IMG/VR virus record: IMGVR_UViG_3300045125_000071
Span: 186,001-250,000 of that record
Length of the DNA stretch: 64,000 nt
Source of the DNA: a virus
Reading direction: 5' to 3' (one strand)
A program made the translations under genes and the position numbers. Of this stretch, positions 43,330-51,787 are shown in pieces; position 1 is the first letter of the stretch; the number at the start of each line of letters is the position of its first letter. The notes below the pieces were generated by a model that saw only the letters and a program-made list of their open reading frames with translations, searched no databases and had not been told where the DNA came from.

Positions 43330-43491
43330 TTAATTTTCTTTTTTAACTATCTCGTACTCTTGAGTCTCATCATCATCATCACTCAAACATTTTATTTCGA
43401 TTCCGAAATTTTGTTTGAGAATCCAATTAATTGTATCCACCACTTCCCATGGTGTGTAATCAGTATTAATTTCAAATTTGTTTTTTTTCAT
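43330..43491 (-). CDS. Small acidic hypothetical protein
   Basis: 53 residues: MKKNKFEINTDYTPWEVVDT, INWILKQNFGIEIKCLSDDD, ETQEYEIVKKEN. Cleanly framed between two other small genes. Function unknown. Confidence 0.45.
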   Translation of the reverse strand: MKKNKFEINTDYTPWEVVDTINWILKQNFGIEIKCLSDDDDETQEYEIVKKEN

Positions 43492-43550
43492 GATTTTTTA
43501 ATTTGTTTGTTAATAAATGTATCAAATATATTTGTAATTACCAAATTTAC

Positions 43551-44381
43551 CTATATCGCAATTTCTAAAGGTGAAACAATTTTTAGAATATTTTCGGTTC
43601 CTAAAATATCAAAATCATTTATTGTGTAATCATAGAAATTTTTGTTCTCTTTCAACATTAATTTTGGTTGTACATTCATTGGTGTTCTATTTAATACCTC
43701 ATTAAGTGCATCAAAATGTCTGTCATATATGTGAAGATTTTGAACCAAATGACAAAATTTACCAACCCTATACCCACAATGTCCAGCAACCATCATTTGC
43801 AATGCGACATATTGAATCTTGTTTATATACCCCGCGACCAAGTAATCGTTGCTACGTTGAATCAATGTCATATCTAATATTAAACCATCATTATCTTTTC
43901 TGACCGAAAACATAACCTCGTATGCACAAGGAAACAAACCTTTTGTTTCAGACAAATCATGGTATTGAAACATGTTTATGATATGTCTTCTACCGAATGG
44001 GTCATCAACTAAACCTTTTAACTTTTCATCAATTAAGTTATATCTACATATTGTTGCACCGTACCTTTGTCCGATTGTGTCATCACCAATATTCCATTCA
44101 TCCCACCAATTAATACCCATTTCTCTTGCAACTTTAAGTGAGGATGTTTGTTTTTGGTATATCCAAAATATTTCTTTGATTCCAGTTTTGATTGCAGTAT
44201 TTCTTAGTGTAGGAATTGGATATTCACCTTTTGATATATCATATTCTTCGAATACTCCAGTGATAAACTTAGAGTGTGCTCGAATACCGTCAGGATATTT
44301 TGCTCTTGGATTTTCATCGAAACAGCCTTCGTTGATAATTCTGTTGAGATTATCAATATAATACTTGTCTGCTTTATTCAC
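43551..44381 (-). CDS. thyA: Thymidylate synthase
   Basis: Makes dTMP from dUMP with methylene-tetrahydrofolate. 276 residues, complete in one frame; the best start is a GTG (44379-44381), the only candidate after an in-frame stop. TIGQRYGATICRYN, GRRHIINMFQYHDL, LFPCAYEVMFSVRKD (catalytic Cys in PCxxE), LIQRSNDYLVAGYINKIQYV (RSxD and Asn) and VQNLHIYDRHFDAL (HxY) are the family's active-site elements. It belongs to the divergent branch with a Bacillus ThyA-like PCVYE rather than PCHxxF. The endonuclease gene ends in its first codons. Confidence 0.9.
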   Translation of the reverse strand: MNKADKYYIDNLNRIINEGCFDENPRAKYPDGIRAHSKFITGVFEEYDISKGEYPIPTLRNTAIKTGIKEIFWIYQKQTSSLKVAREMGINWWDEWNIGDDTIGQRYGATICRYNLIDEKLKGLVDDPFGRRHIINMFQYHDLSETKGLFPCAYEVMFSVRKDNDGLILDMTLIQRSNDYLVAGYINKIQYVALQMMVAGHCGYRVGKFCHLVQNLHIYDRHFDALNEVLNRTPMNVQPKLMLKENKNFYDYTINDFDILGTENILKIVSPLEIAI

Positions 44382-45237
44382 GATTTAAAATTTTATACTT
44401 CCATTTATATCCACCCGCAGTTTCGGCTTTACCCATACAAACATTACCAATATTTAAAATTTTTGTTTCATTTATTGCGTGAGATATACTTTCCCAACTT
44501 TTTATATAATTTCCAAATAAATCGTATTGGTCTACAGGTTTTCTTTTTCGATTCAGCATTTTTACATGGTATACCTTTCTTTATTTTGGATAGTGTTTCT
44601 GAAAATCCTTTTGGCTTAGGTTTTCTCATTTTTTGTTTGGTTTCCTCCGATAATTTCCTTCCTTTGAATGCGTTTTTAATTTTTTCCTTTGCTTCGGGTG
44701 AATGTGTCCATCCATTTTCCATTTTATACTTTTGATACTCGGATATTTTAAGTCTCCATTCTAAATGTCTTCTATTCGCTTCTTCCTCGCCATACTTCTC
44801 TACCCACAAAGCATACCTACCTTTTTTGTTAATGGTGTACCAATTTGTTTTAATGTATCTGATAATTTTTTTATTTGGTTTTTTCTCCTCTCTATTGCTT
44901 CTTCTTCCCCATATTTAGAAACCCAATAATTATATATTCCATTTTTTGCTATTTCATGTCCAATTTTTCTATCTCCTTCCTTACTACCTTCACTAATGTT
45001 ATAGCCAGATTCTCTGTCAGTACTATTATAATATTTTATCCAATATACCTCTCTTTCATTTAAATGATTTTCATCAACACATTCTTCTAATATATCTTTT
45101 TTAAAATTTTCTCTTCCATATTTTTTTATTGCCTTTATTAGTTTCAAACCACTACCATAATATGATGGATTGTTATTTTTATCTTGTCCAATGTAAATTT
45201 TTCCATCAATTAAATTTGTTGTTTTATAGATAATCAT
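44374..45237 (-). CDS. GIY-YIG homing endonuclease
   Basis: About 285 residues over two or three shifts (near 44805 and 44560). The N-terminal domain is MIIYKTTNLIDGKIYIGQDK, with YGSGLKLIKAIKKYGRENF and NEREVYWIKYYNSTD (catalytic Glu/Asn region). Two copies of WVxKYGEEEAxxRR follow, then NUMOD3-type SPEAKEKIKNAFKGRKLSEE and a C-terminal NUMOD1-type VDQYDLFGNYIKSWESISHA. The stop overlaps the thyA start. It lies directly downstream of the remnant of another thymidylate synthase. Confidence 0.85.
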
Positions 45238-45278
45238 AGTAAATTATTTACTATAAATATCTTTCTATCTTATTTATT

Positions 45279-45395
45279 CTACATAATCCTATCTTTTTTT
45301 GTTATATAAACAATGGTCCTATCCTTTTTCGTATTTCCGAATCGTAGGATGTGTTCAACAAGTTCTAAATACTGACGGTCGATGTTATTATTCAT
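45279..45395 (-). pseudogene. N-terminal remnant of a second thymidylate synthase
   Basis: MNNNIDRQYLELVEHILRFG followed by NTKKDRT, then IVYITKKDRIM and a stop. The first 27 residues match the canonical ThyA opening up to the conserved DRTGTGT phosphate-binding loop, then homology ends abruptly 40 bases before the homing endonuclease gene. The intact thyA at 43551 has its own N-terminus, so this is a leftover, not its first exon. Confidence 0.65.
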
Positions 45396-45603
45396 ATTCA
45401 ATTTCAAATGTATCGGGGTTAATGTATTTAATTTTTTTATCACCAGTTAAATCAACCATCTTATCATCAGGTATTCTATTTTTAATGATTAAATCTTTTA
45501 ACTCCTGTGATATATCAGGATTATTTAGAATTTCATCACGTAACTCTTCGTGTTTACGTGCTAATTCAGCTCCTTTCTCTATTAGTTTATCTATGTTATT
45601 CAT
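45388..45603 (-). CDS. Small helical hypothetical protein
   Basis: 71 residues: MNNIDKLIEKGAELARKHEE, LRDEILNNPDISQELKDLII, ending INPDTFEIEYE. The terminal GAATATGAATAA overlaps the next start, as in the EVYE cassettes. Function unknown. Confidence 0.55.
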   Translation of the reverse strand: MNNIDKLIEKGAELARKHEELRDEILNNPDISQELKDLIIKNRIPDDKMVDLTGDKKIKYINPDTFEIEYE

Positions 45604-45790
45604 TTTCGTTTTGTTTATTTATTAGTTGATAATTTAATTTATTGACGTAATAGTTATCATCACCATACCCATATTTAATTCTTGCTTCTTCAGCTTCTTT
45701 ACTTGTATTGAATGGCGCAAGTATTACTACATTCTTGTCTTTTCCGTGTCTCGGTTCTTTTTCATAAACCGCGTATTGTTCGCTATTCAT
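45596..45790 (-). CDS. Small hypothetical protein
   Basis: 64 residues: MNSEQYAVYEKEPRHGKDKN, VVILAPFNTSKEAEEARIKY, ending NKQNENE. Leader CAAAACGAAA before ATGAATA is identical to that before the next gene downstream. Function unknown. Confidence 0.5.
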   Translation of the reverse strand: MNSEQYAVYEKEPRHGKDKNVVILAPFNTSKEAEEARIKYGYGDDNYYVNKLNYQLINKQNENE

Positions 45791-45808
45791 TTTCGTTTTG
45801 TTTTAGCT

Positions 45809-45853
45809 TTAATAGACTTCATTAATGATTTGGTTGTATCTTTCTTTATTCAT
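45809..45853 (-). pseudogene. Truncated ERYNQIIDEVY family start
   Basis: MNKERYNQIINEVY and then a stop: exactly the conserved first 14 codons of the family at 41258, 46777 and 47394, with nothing of the remaining 100 residues. A remnant of a deleted family member or a duplicated leader. Confidence 0.55.
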
Positions 45854-46120
45854 ATACCATATTTTATTGTGTACAACATTGATTGAAGTTGGTATTTACT
45901 AATGTTATTGTCAAAAATTCTCCAATTACCAGAAGAATTATCAGAAGTGTCTAATTCAGCAACAACATCGCCATAAAAATAACTACAATTATTTTTTTTA
46001 TTGTATATTTCTACGGCTTGCTTTTTATTTTCAGCTTCTATTAACTGTCCATCAGTGTAATAAATTTCAGGAGATTCCATCAATCCTTCGCATTGCAATG
46101 CGACTATGTACTTACTTCAT
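45850..46120 (-). CDS. Conserved hypothetical protein (CEGLMESPE)
   Basis: An indel right at the start is needed: ATG at 46120, then KYIVALQCEGLMESPEIYYT, DGQLIEAENKKQAVEIYNKK, YFYGDVVAELD. About 89 residues. The YIVxxxCEGLMExPE opening is a small Bacteroidota/phage family that annotates as hypothetical. Confidence 0.5.
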
Positions 46121-46293
46121 AAACTTCTGTAAGATTTTTTATGTTTATTAACCAATATTTTTCCCCGCTTTTACAACCAAAAACCGTTTCCTTTATCCTC
46201 AACACACGTTACCACTTTTCCATTAGGTTCTAAATCGGGTCTTAAAGAATCCCATGATGACTGCACTATAAATTTTTTACCAATATTACTCAT
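46104..46293 (-). CDS. Small hypothetical protein
   Basis: MSNIGKKFIVQSSWDSLRPD, LEPNGKVVTCVEDKGNGF, and after one indel near 46170 GCKSGEKYWLINIKNLTEVY. About 62 residues. The TEVYE end echoes the junction cassette. Function unknown. Confidence 0.45.
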
Positions 46294-46545
46294 AAACTTC
46301 TATTTTTTCGTCTTTGTGTGTTAGACTTATTTGTTTGGTTTCGATTTTTAATACCCTATTTTAGTTCCTCTAACTATATACATTACTTCATTCATGACCC
46401 TACCATCGATTATGGAATTTTGTCTTTCTTCTATGATTTGATAAACATGAGTATAATTTTTATTTATGAAATCCTCCAATTCTTCTTTCACTCTTGAAGG
46501 GTCTTCCATTTCTGAATAAGTTTTGGTTAAATCATATTTCCTCAA
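46286..46545 (-). CDS. Hypothetical protein with KIEVYE ending
   Basis: MRKYDLTKTYSEMEDPSRVK, EELEDFINKNYTHVYQIIEE, VMYIVRGTKIGY, then one corrected indel near 46350 and KIETKQISLTHKDEKIEVYE. About 86 residues. Its C-terminal 20 residues are the same module as in the ERYNQIIDEVY family, on an unrelated N-terminus. Confidence 0.5.
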
Positions 46546-46784
46546 AATGGTATTTTATGCATAAAAACTGAATATCTATTCTTTTTGTAAATAAAATGAT
46601 GTGAATTTACAATTTCAATAGTTAGTGATAATTTATCCAACGGAATTATGTATCTCCATGATTTATGAATATCATCAATTTTAAGGGTTCGTGTTTCACA
46701 AAACTCATCAATTGATTCGTGCCACAATTGCCCCATATATCCACGCCAAGATTCTGTCCTTTCTTTTATAAATTCGCTATTCAT
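46542..46784 (-). CDS. Small hypothetical protein
   Basis: 80 residues: MNSEFIKERTESWRGYMGQL, WHESIDEFCETRTLKIDDIH and HFIYKKNRYSVFMHKIPF. Overlaps both neighbours by four to eight bases. Function unknown. Confidence 0.5.
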   Translation of the reverse strand: MNSEFIKERTESWRGYMGQLWHESIDEFCETRTLKIDDIHKSWRYIIPLDKLSLTIEIVNSHHFIYKKNRYSVFMHKIPF

Positions 46785-47198
46785 AAACTTCTATTTTTTC
46801 GTCTTTGTAATGTAATGTGATTAGTTTGGTTGGGATATTTTCTTTATCACAATCTTCGTGAGTTGTATATTTCGACACATCAAATCCAACATTAAATTTA
46901 GGTCCGTCATCATTAATTTCCAATTCAACCCCATTCGATAATTTAGTGTATAGAATTTTTAATCTTTCCTTTAAATTCAACTCTCGTTCTTCAATCTTTA
47001 GCCCCACTTATCTGAAAACTCTTGGTCGGTTTTACTTCTTCTGATAAATTCTTGTTTGGTGTATGGTCTACAGCCGTCATCCTCAGTCTCTAAAACTTTA
47101 TCATACTTAGTATCCCACGATTGTAACATTCTACGTATATCTTTACAATACCTCTCATAGACTTCATCAATGATTTGGTTGTAGCGTTCTTTATTCAT
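46777..47198 (-). CDS. ERYNQIIDEVY paralogue family
   Basis: MNKERYNQIIDEVYERYCKD, YTKQEFIRRSKTDQEFSDKW, (shift near 47003) LKIEERELNLKERLKILY, ENIPTKLITLHYKDEKIEVYE split here as IPTKLITLHYKDEKIEVYE. About 141 residues. All family elements present. Confidence 0.6.
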
Positions 47199-47401
47199 AT
47201 CTTAATTTTATTTGGTCATAATCTCTATCGTACCATTCACCATTTTCATTTTTATGGTTTCTAATAAGTTAGTGCTAACAATATCTCACATAATCCCACA
47301 CCTGAACAATCTCCTTTGTCCCACCTCTTGTAGTGGTTGAGAGTTTCACTATCTGTCATGTCGAGTAGTTCTTCTATCTTGTCTCTAATAGATTTATCCA
47401 T
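47191..47401 (-). CDS. Small hypothetical protein
   Basis: MDKSIRDKIEELLDMTDSET, LNHYKRWDKGDCSGVGLCEI, then one indel near 47265 and NHKNENGEWYDRDYDQIKLR ending YE. About 69 residues. Start and stop overlap both neighbours in the EVYE style. Function unknown. Confidence 0.45.
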
Positions 47402-47782
47402 ATACTTCTATTTTTCTTCGTTGTGTGTTAGTGTGATTAGTTTGGTTGGGATATTTTGTTCACTTAATGATTCTTCTTGTGTTTTACCATGCCCCCACAT
47501 TAACATTATACGTAATCCTTCAGTACGTTCATTCCAAATTTGCATCCTCTCATCCAAACTTAATTCTCGTTCTTTTATTCCCAATCCCCACCTTTCGGAA
47601 AATTCTTGGTCGGTTTTCATTTTGTTGATGAATTCTTCATTGGTCATCAGTCTGGTTCGATTCTGTGATGGGTCATCAACGTGGTACTCGTAGTCAGGTT
47701 CTTCAAGAAAACCCGCGAATTTTGAATAGCTTTCGTAAACCTCGTTAATGATTTGGTTGTAGCGTTCTTTATTATTTTTCAT
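47394..47782 (-). CDS. ERYNQIIDEVY paralogue family
   Basis: MKNNKERYNQIINEVYESYS, MTNEEFINKMKTDQEFSERW, GLGIKERELSLDERMQIWNE, NIPTKLITLTHNEEK, and with one corrected base IEVYG at 47394. About 129 residues. The protein differs from its relatives mainly in the linker before IPTKLITL. Confidence 0.6.
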
Positions 47783-48258
47783 TTAATATCTGTTTGTTTT
47801 CCATTGTTCATCACTTTGTTCTTCTAATTTTTTTAGAATATCATATGCCGATTTTGTGGTTTGAATTTTGCAATCAAAATCATACGCAATCATACCGACA
47901 TAATAAATTAAGTATCCCAGGTATTTCCTATCTACCGTTAAAGTATGTTCAGAATCGTATCGCACATTTCTTTGATGACATCTCTCTTGGTTCTTATCCA
48001 TTCATCAACTTCTTTATTACGAACAAGTATTGAGTGCAACCTTTCTTTTTGCTCATCGGTTAACTTATCAAGTTCAGATGTTATCCACCAATCAACATCA
48101 CCGATACCAGAGAAGAAGTTGTAACAATGAGCAAACTCTTCTTCACCTCCCAACATAACACCGTCACCATAAAAACAACCCGCCCAATATGGACTAAACC
48201 CTCTCCATTTACTCAAATACTCACCATTATCCAATTTTATCATCCAATCTCTTTTCAT
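47783..48258 (-). CDS. Hypothetical protein
   Basis: MKRDWMIKLDNGEYLSKWRG, FSPYWAGCFYGDGVMLGGEE, VDWWITSELDKLTDEQKERL, and after a shift near 47940 TVDRKYLGYLIYYVGMIAYD, ending EQWKTNRY. About 158 residues as one protein; two separate overlapping genes are the alternative. Function unknown. Confidence 0.5.
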
Positions 48259-48488
48259 ATCTCAATTTTTTTCTTTGTATTTTTCCACACTTTAAACATA
48301 TTCTTTCTTGAAATTCCTCTTACAACATTCAAAGTTTTATCTAAATGAGGAAAATAACGCATACTTTCTTTCCTGAATGTCGCCCACCTTGTCCATTTAT
48401 GAAAAAAGAAACATGAACCTTTTTTCTCGTTATTAAACGCTTCAAATGTTGTCATTCCGCTGACTGGTTGTGATGTATTGTTTTCCAT
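48255..48488 (-). CDS. Putative zinc-knuckle protein (CFFFHKWTRW)
   Basis: MENNTSQPVSGMTTFEAFNN, GSCFFFHKWTRWATFRKESM and FPHLDKTLNVVRGISRK. A one-base shift near 48300 turns the end into ECLKCGKIQRKKL, which pairs the first C-x-x-x-H with a CxxC and makes a zinc site. Similar CxxxHxW...CxxCG proteins occur in Bacteroidota and their phages. About 78 residues. Confidence 0.5.
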   Translation of the reverse strand: MENNTSQPVSGMTTFEAFNNEKKGSCFFFHKWTRWATFRKESMRYFPHLDKTLNVVRGISRKNMFKVWKNTKKKIEI

Positions 48489-48512
48489 GTTCATTAATTT
48501 TCATCAATTACA

Positions 48513-48695
48513 TTATATGAAACCCAAACCAAGATACACAAATACAAATATAAAATCCGTAACTAAAACCCATTTAAATGTGTTTATATATGTTTCGTCT
48601 TTTATATCAAAAGTTGCACCAATAATAAACATGCTTAACATGATTATTGTGTGTAAAATCATAAATGCTAATATTGGTTTATTAATTTTCTTCAT
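48513..48695 (-). CDS. Two-helix membrane protein
   Basis: 60 residues: ILAFMILHTIIMLSMFIIGA and FKWVLVTDFIFVFVYLGLGF. Function unknown. Confidence 0.5.
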   Translation of the reverse strand: MKKINKPILAFMILHTIIMLSMFIIGATFDIKDETYINTFKWVLVTDFIFVFVYLGLGFI

Positions 48696-48971
48696 AATTT
48701 TGTTTTTTGTATATTAGTTTGGCATCTTGAAACGATGTTGTAGATGCGAATTCATCATTTAAGTAATTTATAACTTGTTCTATTAACTCATAATCTCGTA
48801 TTCCATCTTTAAGATTAACACTCTTAACTACCAAAGAAATTGCAGATGCCATTATCATGGCAGCATTTTCAATTTGAATGTTTTCTGTATGGCCTATTTC
48901 AATATCAATACCACCCCTATCATTAGCCTTACAGGTAACCGAGACCTTCGCCTCAAAATCTTTATCTACCA
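48682..48971 (-). CDS. Hypothetical protein
   Basis: Start at MVDKDFEAKVSVTCKANDRG (48971), then GIDIEIGHTENIQIENAAMI, MASAISLVVKSVNLKDGIRD and a C-terminal LIYKKQNYEEN. About 96 residues; an alternating strand-helix pattern. It overlaps the downstream membrane-protein start. Function unknown. Confidence 0.5.
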
Positions 48972-48973
48972 TA

Positions 48974-49433
48974 TTAGATGTTTTTCTTCTCAATATATTC
49001 AAGGGTATTCTCGAATATAGTTTTAAGTTGTTTAGACATACCAAATCTTTGGGAATTGATTTCGATTGACCTCGCCATGTTCCCATCCTTGGTCCTTTCA
49101 CCAGCAGCCTTCCAATCGAAAACATCTCCATCAAATCGAATAGATTCATCCCATTGATGCGATTCTCATAGTGTTGCGGGTGATGACTATTAACGGAATA
49201 ATGATGGTCAAGAGCGGTTTAATCTGCCTGGTTGCTTCGGTATATTCCTCGCTCCCAAATGTTAAACCAGCAATAAGTGGTGTGACCTCATCAAAGGTGG
49301 ATTTTTCGGGTTCCTCCAATTTCGATTGGTCATGATTTTTTGCTCTTTCCAATAATTCACATGAAGCATTAATCAGATATTCATTAACCTTTCTGATGTG
49401 CTTCAATGTTTCTGCTGTCGAATCGTAATTCAT
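48974..49433 (-). CDS. DUF5662 family protein
   Basis: MNYDSTAETLKHIRKVNEYL, RAKNHDQSKLEEPEKSTFDE, FGSEEYTEATRQIKP, then (shifts near 49210 and 49115) ALDHHYSVNSHHPQHYEN, MNLFDLMEM, DWKAAGERTKDGNMARSIEI, FGMSKQLKTIFENTLEYIEK. These are the full set of DUF5662 landmarks (HDxSKLExPE, HHYxxNxHHPEHYEN, DWxAA, SIExNxxRF). The paired histidines and HD suggest an HD-like metal-dependent hydrolase fold. About 153 residues. Confidence 0.75.
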
Positions 49434-49437
49434 AATA

Positions 49438-49681
49438 TTAATTTACCAGTTTATCGAGATTAATATCTCTTTCTTTTAAGATTTCCCAAAATCTTTCATA
49501 CACAGCATCCAACAAATCTTCTTTGGTTTCATATTTGTCAATAGACCATTCAAACCCTTTCTTTGTGTTGTGACTAAATTCCCACAATGATAATGCCATA
49601 TCGGTTGATTTTGACCATTCTCATATGTGCCTCAATGTCATCTGGTTCGTTTAGGTCGAACTCGAATATTCCTTTTGCCAT
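49438..49681 (-). CDS. Conserved small phage protein
   Basis: MAKGIFEFDLNEPDDIEAHM, RMVKSTDMALSLWEFSHNTK (after one indel near 49605), WSIDKYETKEDLLDAVYERF, ending INLDKLVN. About 80 residues. The FDLxxPDD...VKSxDMALxLWEF pattern is known from many large phages. Function unknown. Confidence 0.6.
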
Positions 49682-50024
49682 AAATGATGGTTTTTTAAAA
49701 TGTAATCAAAAAATTTAATTCCCAAAATTTTTCCATATTTAATTTCCAAAATATTTTTTGGTGTTGGTGTATAATATGGATTATCAAAATCAGGTATATC
49801 AGGATAATATTTTTCCATACCTGTTTCGTAATTATTGAAGAACCAATAATCATAACGCTCAACATATTTTGCCTCCCTTTCGGTTATTTTGGTTTTCCAT
49901 TTTTTGGAAACTCATTATCCGTTTTAACTTTTTGAATGAAATCCTCTTTGGATAATGGTATAACAGTTTTATTTAAAAAATTATTATACGCCTTGTCCAA
50001 TATGTCGTCAAAATTATTTTTCAC
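49651..50024 (-). CDS. ERYNQIIDEVY paralogue family, diverged member
   Basis: Begins at a GTG (50024): KNNFDDILDKAYNNFLNKTV, IPLSKEDFIQKVKTDNEFP, then after one indel KKWKTKITEREAKYVERYDY, WFFNNYETGMEKYYPDIPDF. The xDDILDKAY, LSKEDFIxKxKTDxEF and KWKxKIxERE elements match the family at 41258. The downstream end is uncertain: it may stop at about 49690 or run to 49651. Confidence 0.5.
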
Positions 50025-50030
50025 GATTAC

Positions 50031-50240
50031 TCAGTATAATATTATTCCTTTGAAATCATAACCATCATTTTTATCCGCTTTTTCATGTTTACCATAATAC
50101 CATTCAGTATTGACATTTTCATTGAAAACCGATTCTTTAACATCCTCAACATCATCAAAACCACCCTCATAGCCACTGATTAACACTCTCATGTCTTCGG
50201 GATATGTTTTCAGAATTTCTATAAGCTCTTTGGTTGTCAT
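50031..50240 (-). CDS. Conserved small protein
   Basis: 69 residues: MTTKELIEILKTYPEDMRVL, ISGYEGGFDDVEDVKESVF, NTEWYYGKHEKAD. The TxxELIExLKxYPxDxxVLxSGYEGG pattern is common in bacteria and phages. Function unknown. Confidence 0.6.
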   Translation of the reverse strand: MTTKELIEILKTYPEDMRVLISGYEGGFDDVEDVKESVFNENVNTEWYYGKHEKADKNDGYDFKGIILY

Positions 50241-50261
50241 ATAAATGATTTATTCAAATAT

Positions 50262-50475
50262 ATTTAAAATTATTTTTCTTCTTTTAAAAATATTTAAACA
50301 ATTATACACAACATGTGACTCTTGAAATGTGTATAATCCATTATGTTTGTGCGTGTTGTAATGCTAACTCTATTAATTTAATAGCCATTTTTTTATCTTT
50401 TTGATTCGAATAACTTATTTTAATTCTTCGTGTGATTCAAATTCCTAATAATCCGTTGTATAGTATTTCCATAAT
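50262..50475 (-). pseudogene. Degraded small gene
   Basis: Fragments in different frames (MEILYNGLLGI; DKKMAIKLIELALQHAQT; HNGLYTFQESHVVYNCLNIF) line up in order on the minus strand, but need several corrections to join. Either a decayed gene or one hit by several sequencing indels. Confidence 0.3.
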
Positions 50476-50479
50476 GCAG

Positions 50480-50870
50480 TATTTTATTTCTATAATGTCA
50501 AGTTTACATGATTTATGGGATAGAAATTCCCAGCTCGAATATAATGCACCATACCAGAGGATATTGACAAGAGGTATGATGGGTCGAGAAAACCTGGATG
50601 GTTGCACGGTTTTTAAATGTTAATAAGGGGGCACCATTCCTCTGGACTGAAGAGACTGCAAAATACCTCTCGATATTGTTTTTACACGTTACAATAGGGT
50701 TAGTAGAATACACCCAAATTGTCCACGCAGCAGAGCCACATAGCATGAATCCGCCGAAATATTCTGGAAATTGGTGACCATGCTGTTGAATTCCCTGCTG
50801 GCATGGCTTCCAAATTTAAAGTTGGTGACCAAGTTCGTATGTACCTTGGTTCACCACAGAATCCAGTTCG
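50480..50870. other. Region of atypical composition without an intact gene
   Basis: More GC-rich than its surroundings, with no continuous frame that resembles a gene on either strand. A plus-strand tail reads MASKFKVGDQVRMYLGSPQN then PVR and a stop, like the end or start of an SH3-like protein. Its right end runs into the 3' part of the minus-strand gene at 50816-51487. It could be a foreign insertion, a decayed gene or an assembly join. Confidence 0.4.
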
Positions 50871-51487
50871 TTAATTAGTTTATTGTATTCAACTTCTTTA
50901 TACAAGAAGAATTGTCCGCACGTAAAACTACCTCTAAAATCAACTGGTAATTCTAAATAATGTATATTTTCATAAACTTTATGCCTGTTTTCTCTTTTTT
51001 CTCTACCCAGGAATGAACGGGTTGTTGCTGTGAAAAGATTAATAGCAAACATTTTATTATTATAACCAATAAGCATATCTATACCATCATTCACGTCTAA
51101 TTTTCTATTGTATATAACATCGCCAGCAAGATTTTCTTTTACATAACAAGTAAAATGAACATCCCTAACTAATGATGGTATGTTCTAAAAATCCTCGCTT
51201 TTAAAGCTAACATAATTTTATCATCAAAATTTTTTTATCAAAAATTTCTTGTTATCTTTTAAATAACATTCCCAAAATTCTTCTTGAGTTGGTATTGTCT
51301 TATTTTTATAAAGATATCTGTAAAAACTTGTTAAAAATGTCGGAAATTTCATTCTCCATTCAACATTATCATCTTTTATTGAGGAAAATGTTAATTTGTA
51401 ATTCAAGATTTGTTCTTCAATAGATTTGCTGGTTAATTCGACATAATCAAAAAAATTTTCAAAATCATCTTTATTGAGTATTCCCAT
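50816..51487 (-). CDS. Hypothetical protein, possibly truncated at the C-terminus
   Basis: MGILNKDDFENFFDYVELTS, PTFLTSFYRYLYKNKTIPTQ, and after shifts near 51240 and 51185 MLALKARIF, IPSLVRDVHFTCYVKENLAG, DVNDGIDMLIGYNNKMFAIN, LFTATTRSFLGREKRENRHK and YLELPVDFRG. About 215 residues. The last residues are antisense to the atypical region 50480-50870, so the natural C-terminus may be lost. No recognised family. First gene of the minus-strand block. Confidence 0.5.
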
Positions 51488-51577
51488 ATTTACTATTTAT
51501 TTTTTTATTTCAATTTTATATATTTAAAATATAGATAATAAAAACAATAAACCAAATATTTATAAAAAACAAAAATT
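51488..51577. promoter_or_regulatory. Divergent intergenic region at the strand switch
   Basis: About 90 bases, almost entirely A and T, separating the minus-strand block (start 51487) from the plus-strand block (start 51578). Divergent promoters must lie here or inside the flanking genes; I see no convincing TAnnTTTG-type Bacteroidota promoter. Confidence 0.35.
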
Positions 51578-51748
51578 ATGGGCGGTTGTGGGTGCAAAAA
51601 AAAGAAAACCGAAGCGGCTGTAGTAACGCAAACAAATACTACAAATTCAACAAATGCTGTCAATGAATCTCAAACTACAAAACAAACAGACGTGTTTTCA
51701 GCACAAGTTCAAGTAATTGTTGATAAAATCAAGGAACTTAATAAGTAG
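51578..51748 (+). CDS. Small Cys/Lys-rich phage protein (MGGCGCKKK)
   Basis: 56 residues read directly: MGGCGCKKKKTEAAVVTQTN, a Thr/Asn-rich spacer, and the helical end VQVIVDKIKELNK. MGGCGCKKK openings recur in short genes of large Bacteroidota phages. The cysteines at positions 4 and 6 could be lipid- or metal-linked. It is followed by its own terminator. Confidence 0.6.
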   Translation: MGGCGCKKKKTEAAVVTQTNTTNSTNAVNESQTTKQTDVFSAQVQVIVDKIKELNK

Positions 51749-51753
51749 TAAAA

Positions 51754-51787
51754 TAAAAACCACAAACTATGTGGTTTTTATTTTTTC
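51754..51787 (+). terminator. Rho-independent terminator
   Basis: AAAACCACA-AACTA-TGTGGTTTT forms a stem with a five-base loop, followed by TATTTTTTCT on the plus strand. It ends the transcript of the gene at 51578-51748. Confidence 0.85.

Noticed and set aside
45279-45395. First exon of the thyA at 43551
   Set aside because: The intact thyA has its own N-terminal segment aligned to the same residues, so joining would duplicate it.
50513-50746. 77-residue minus-strand frame
   Set aside because: No family-like sequence, no start leader and it lies in the atypical-composition region; more likely chance.
51488-51577. Specific Bacteroidota promoters at the strand switch
   Set aside because: The stretch is so AT-rich that any TAnnTTTG-like match is weak; I could not support exact positions.
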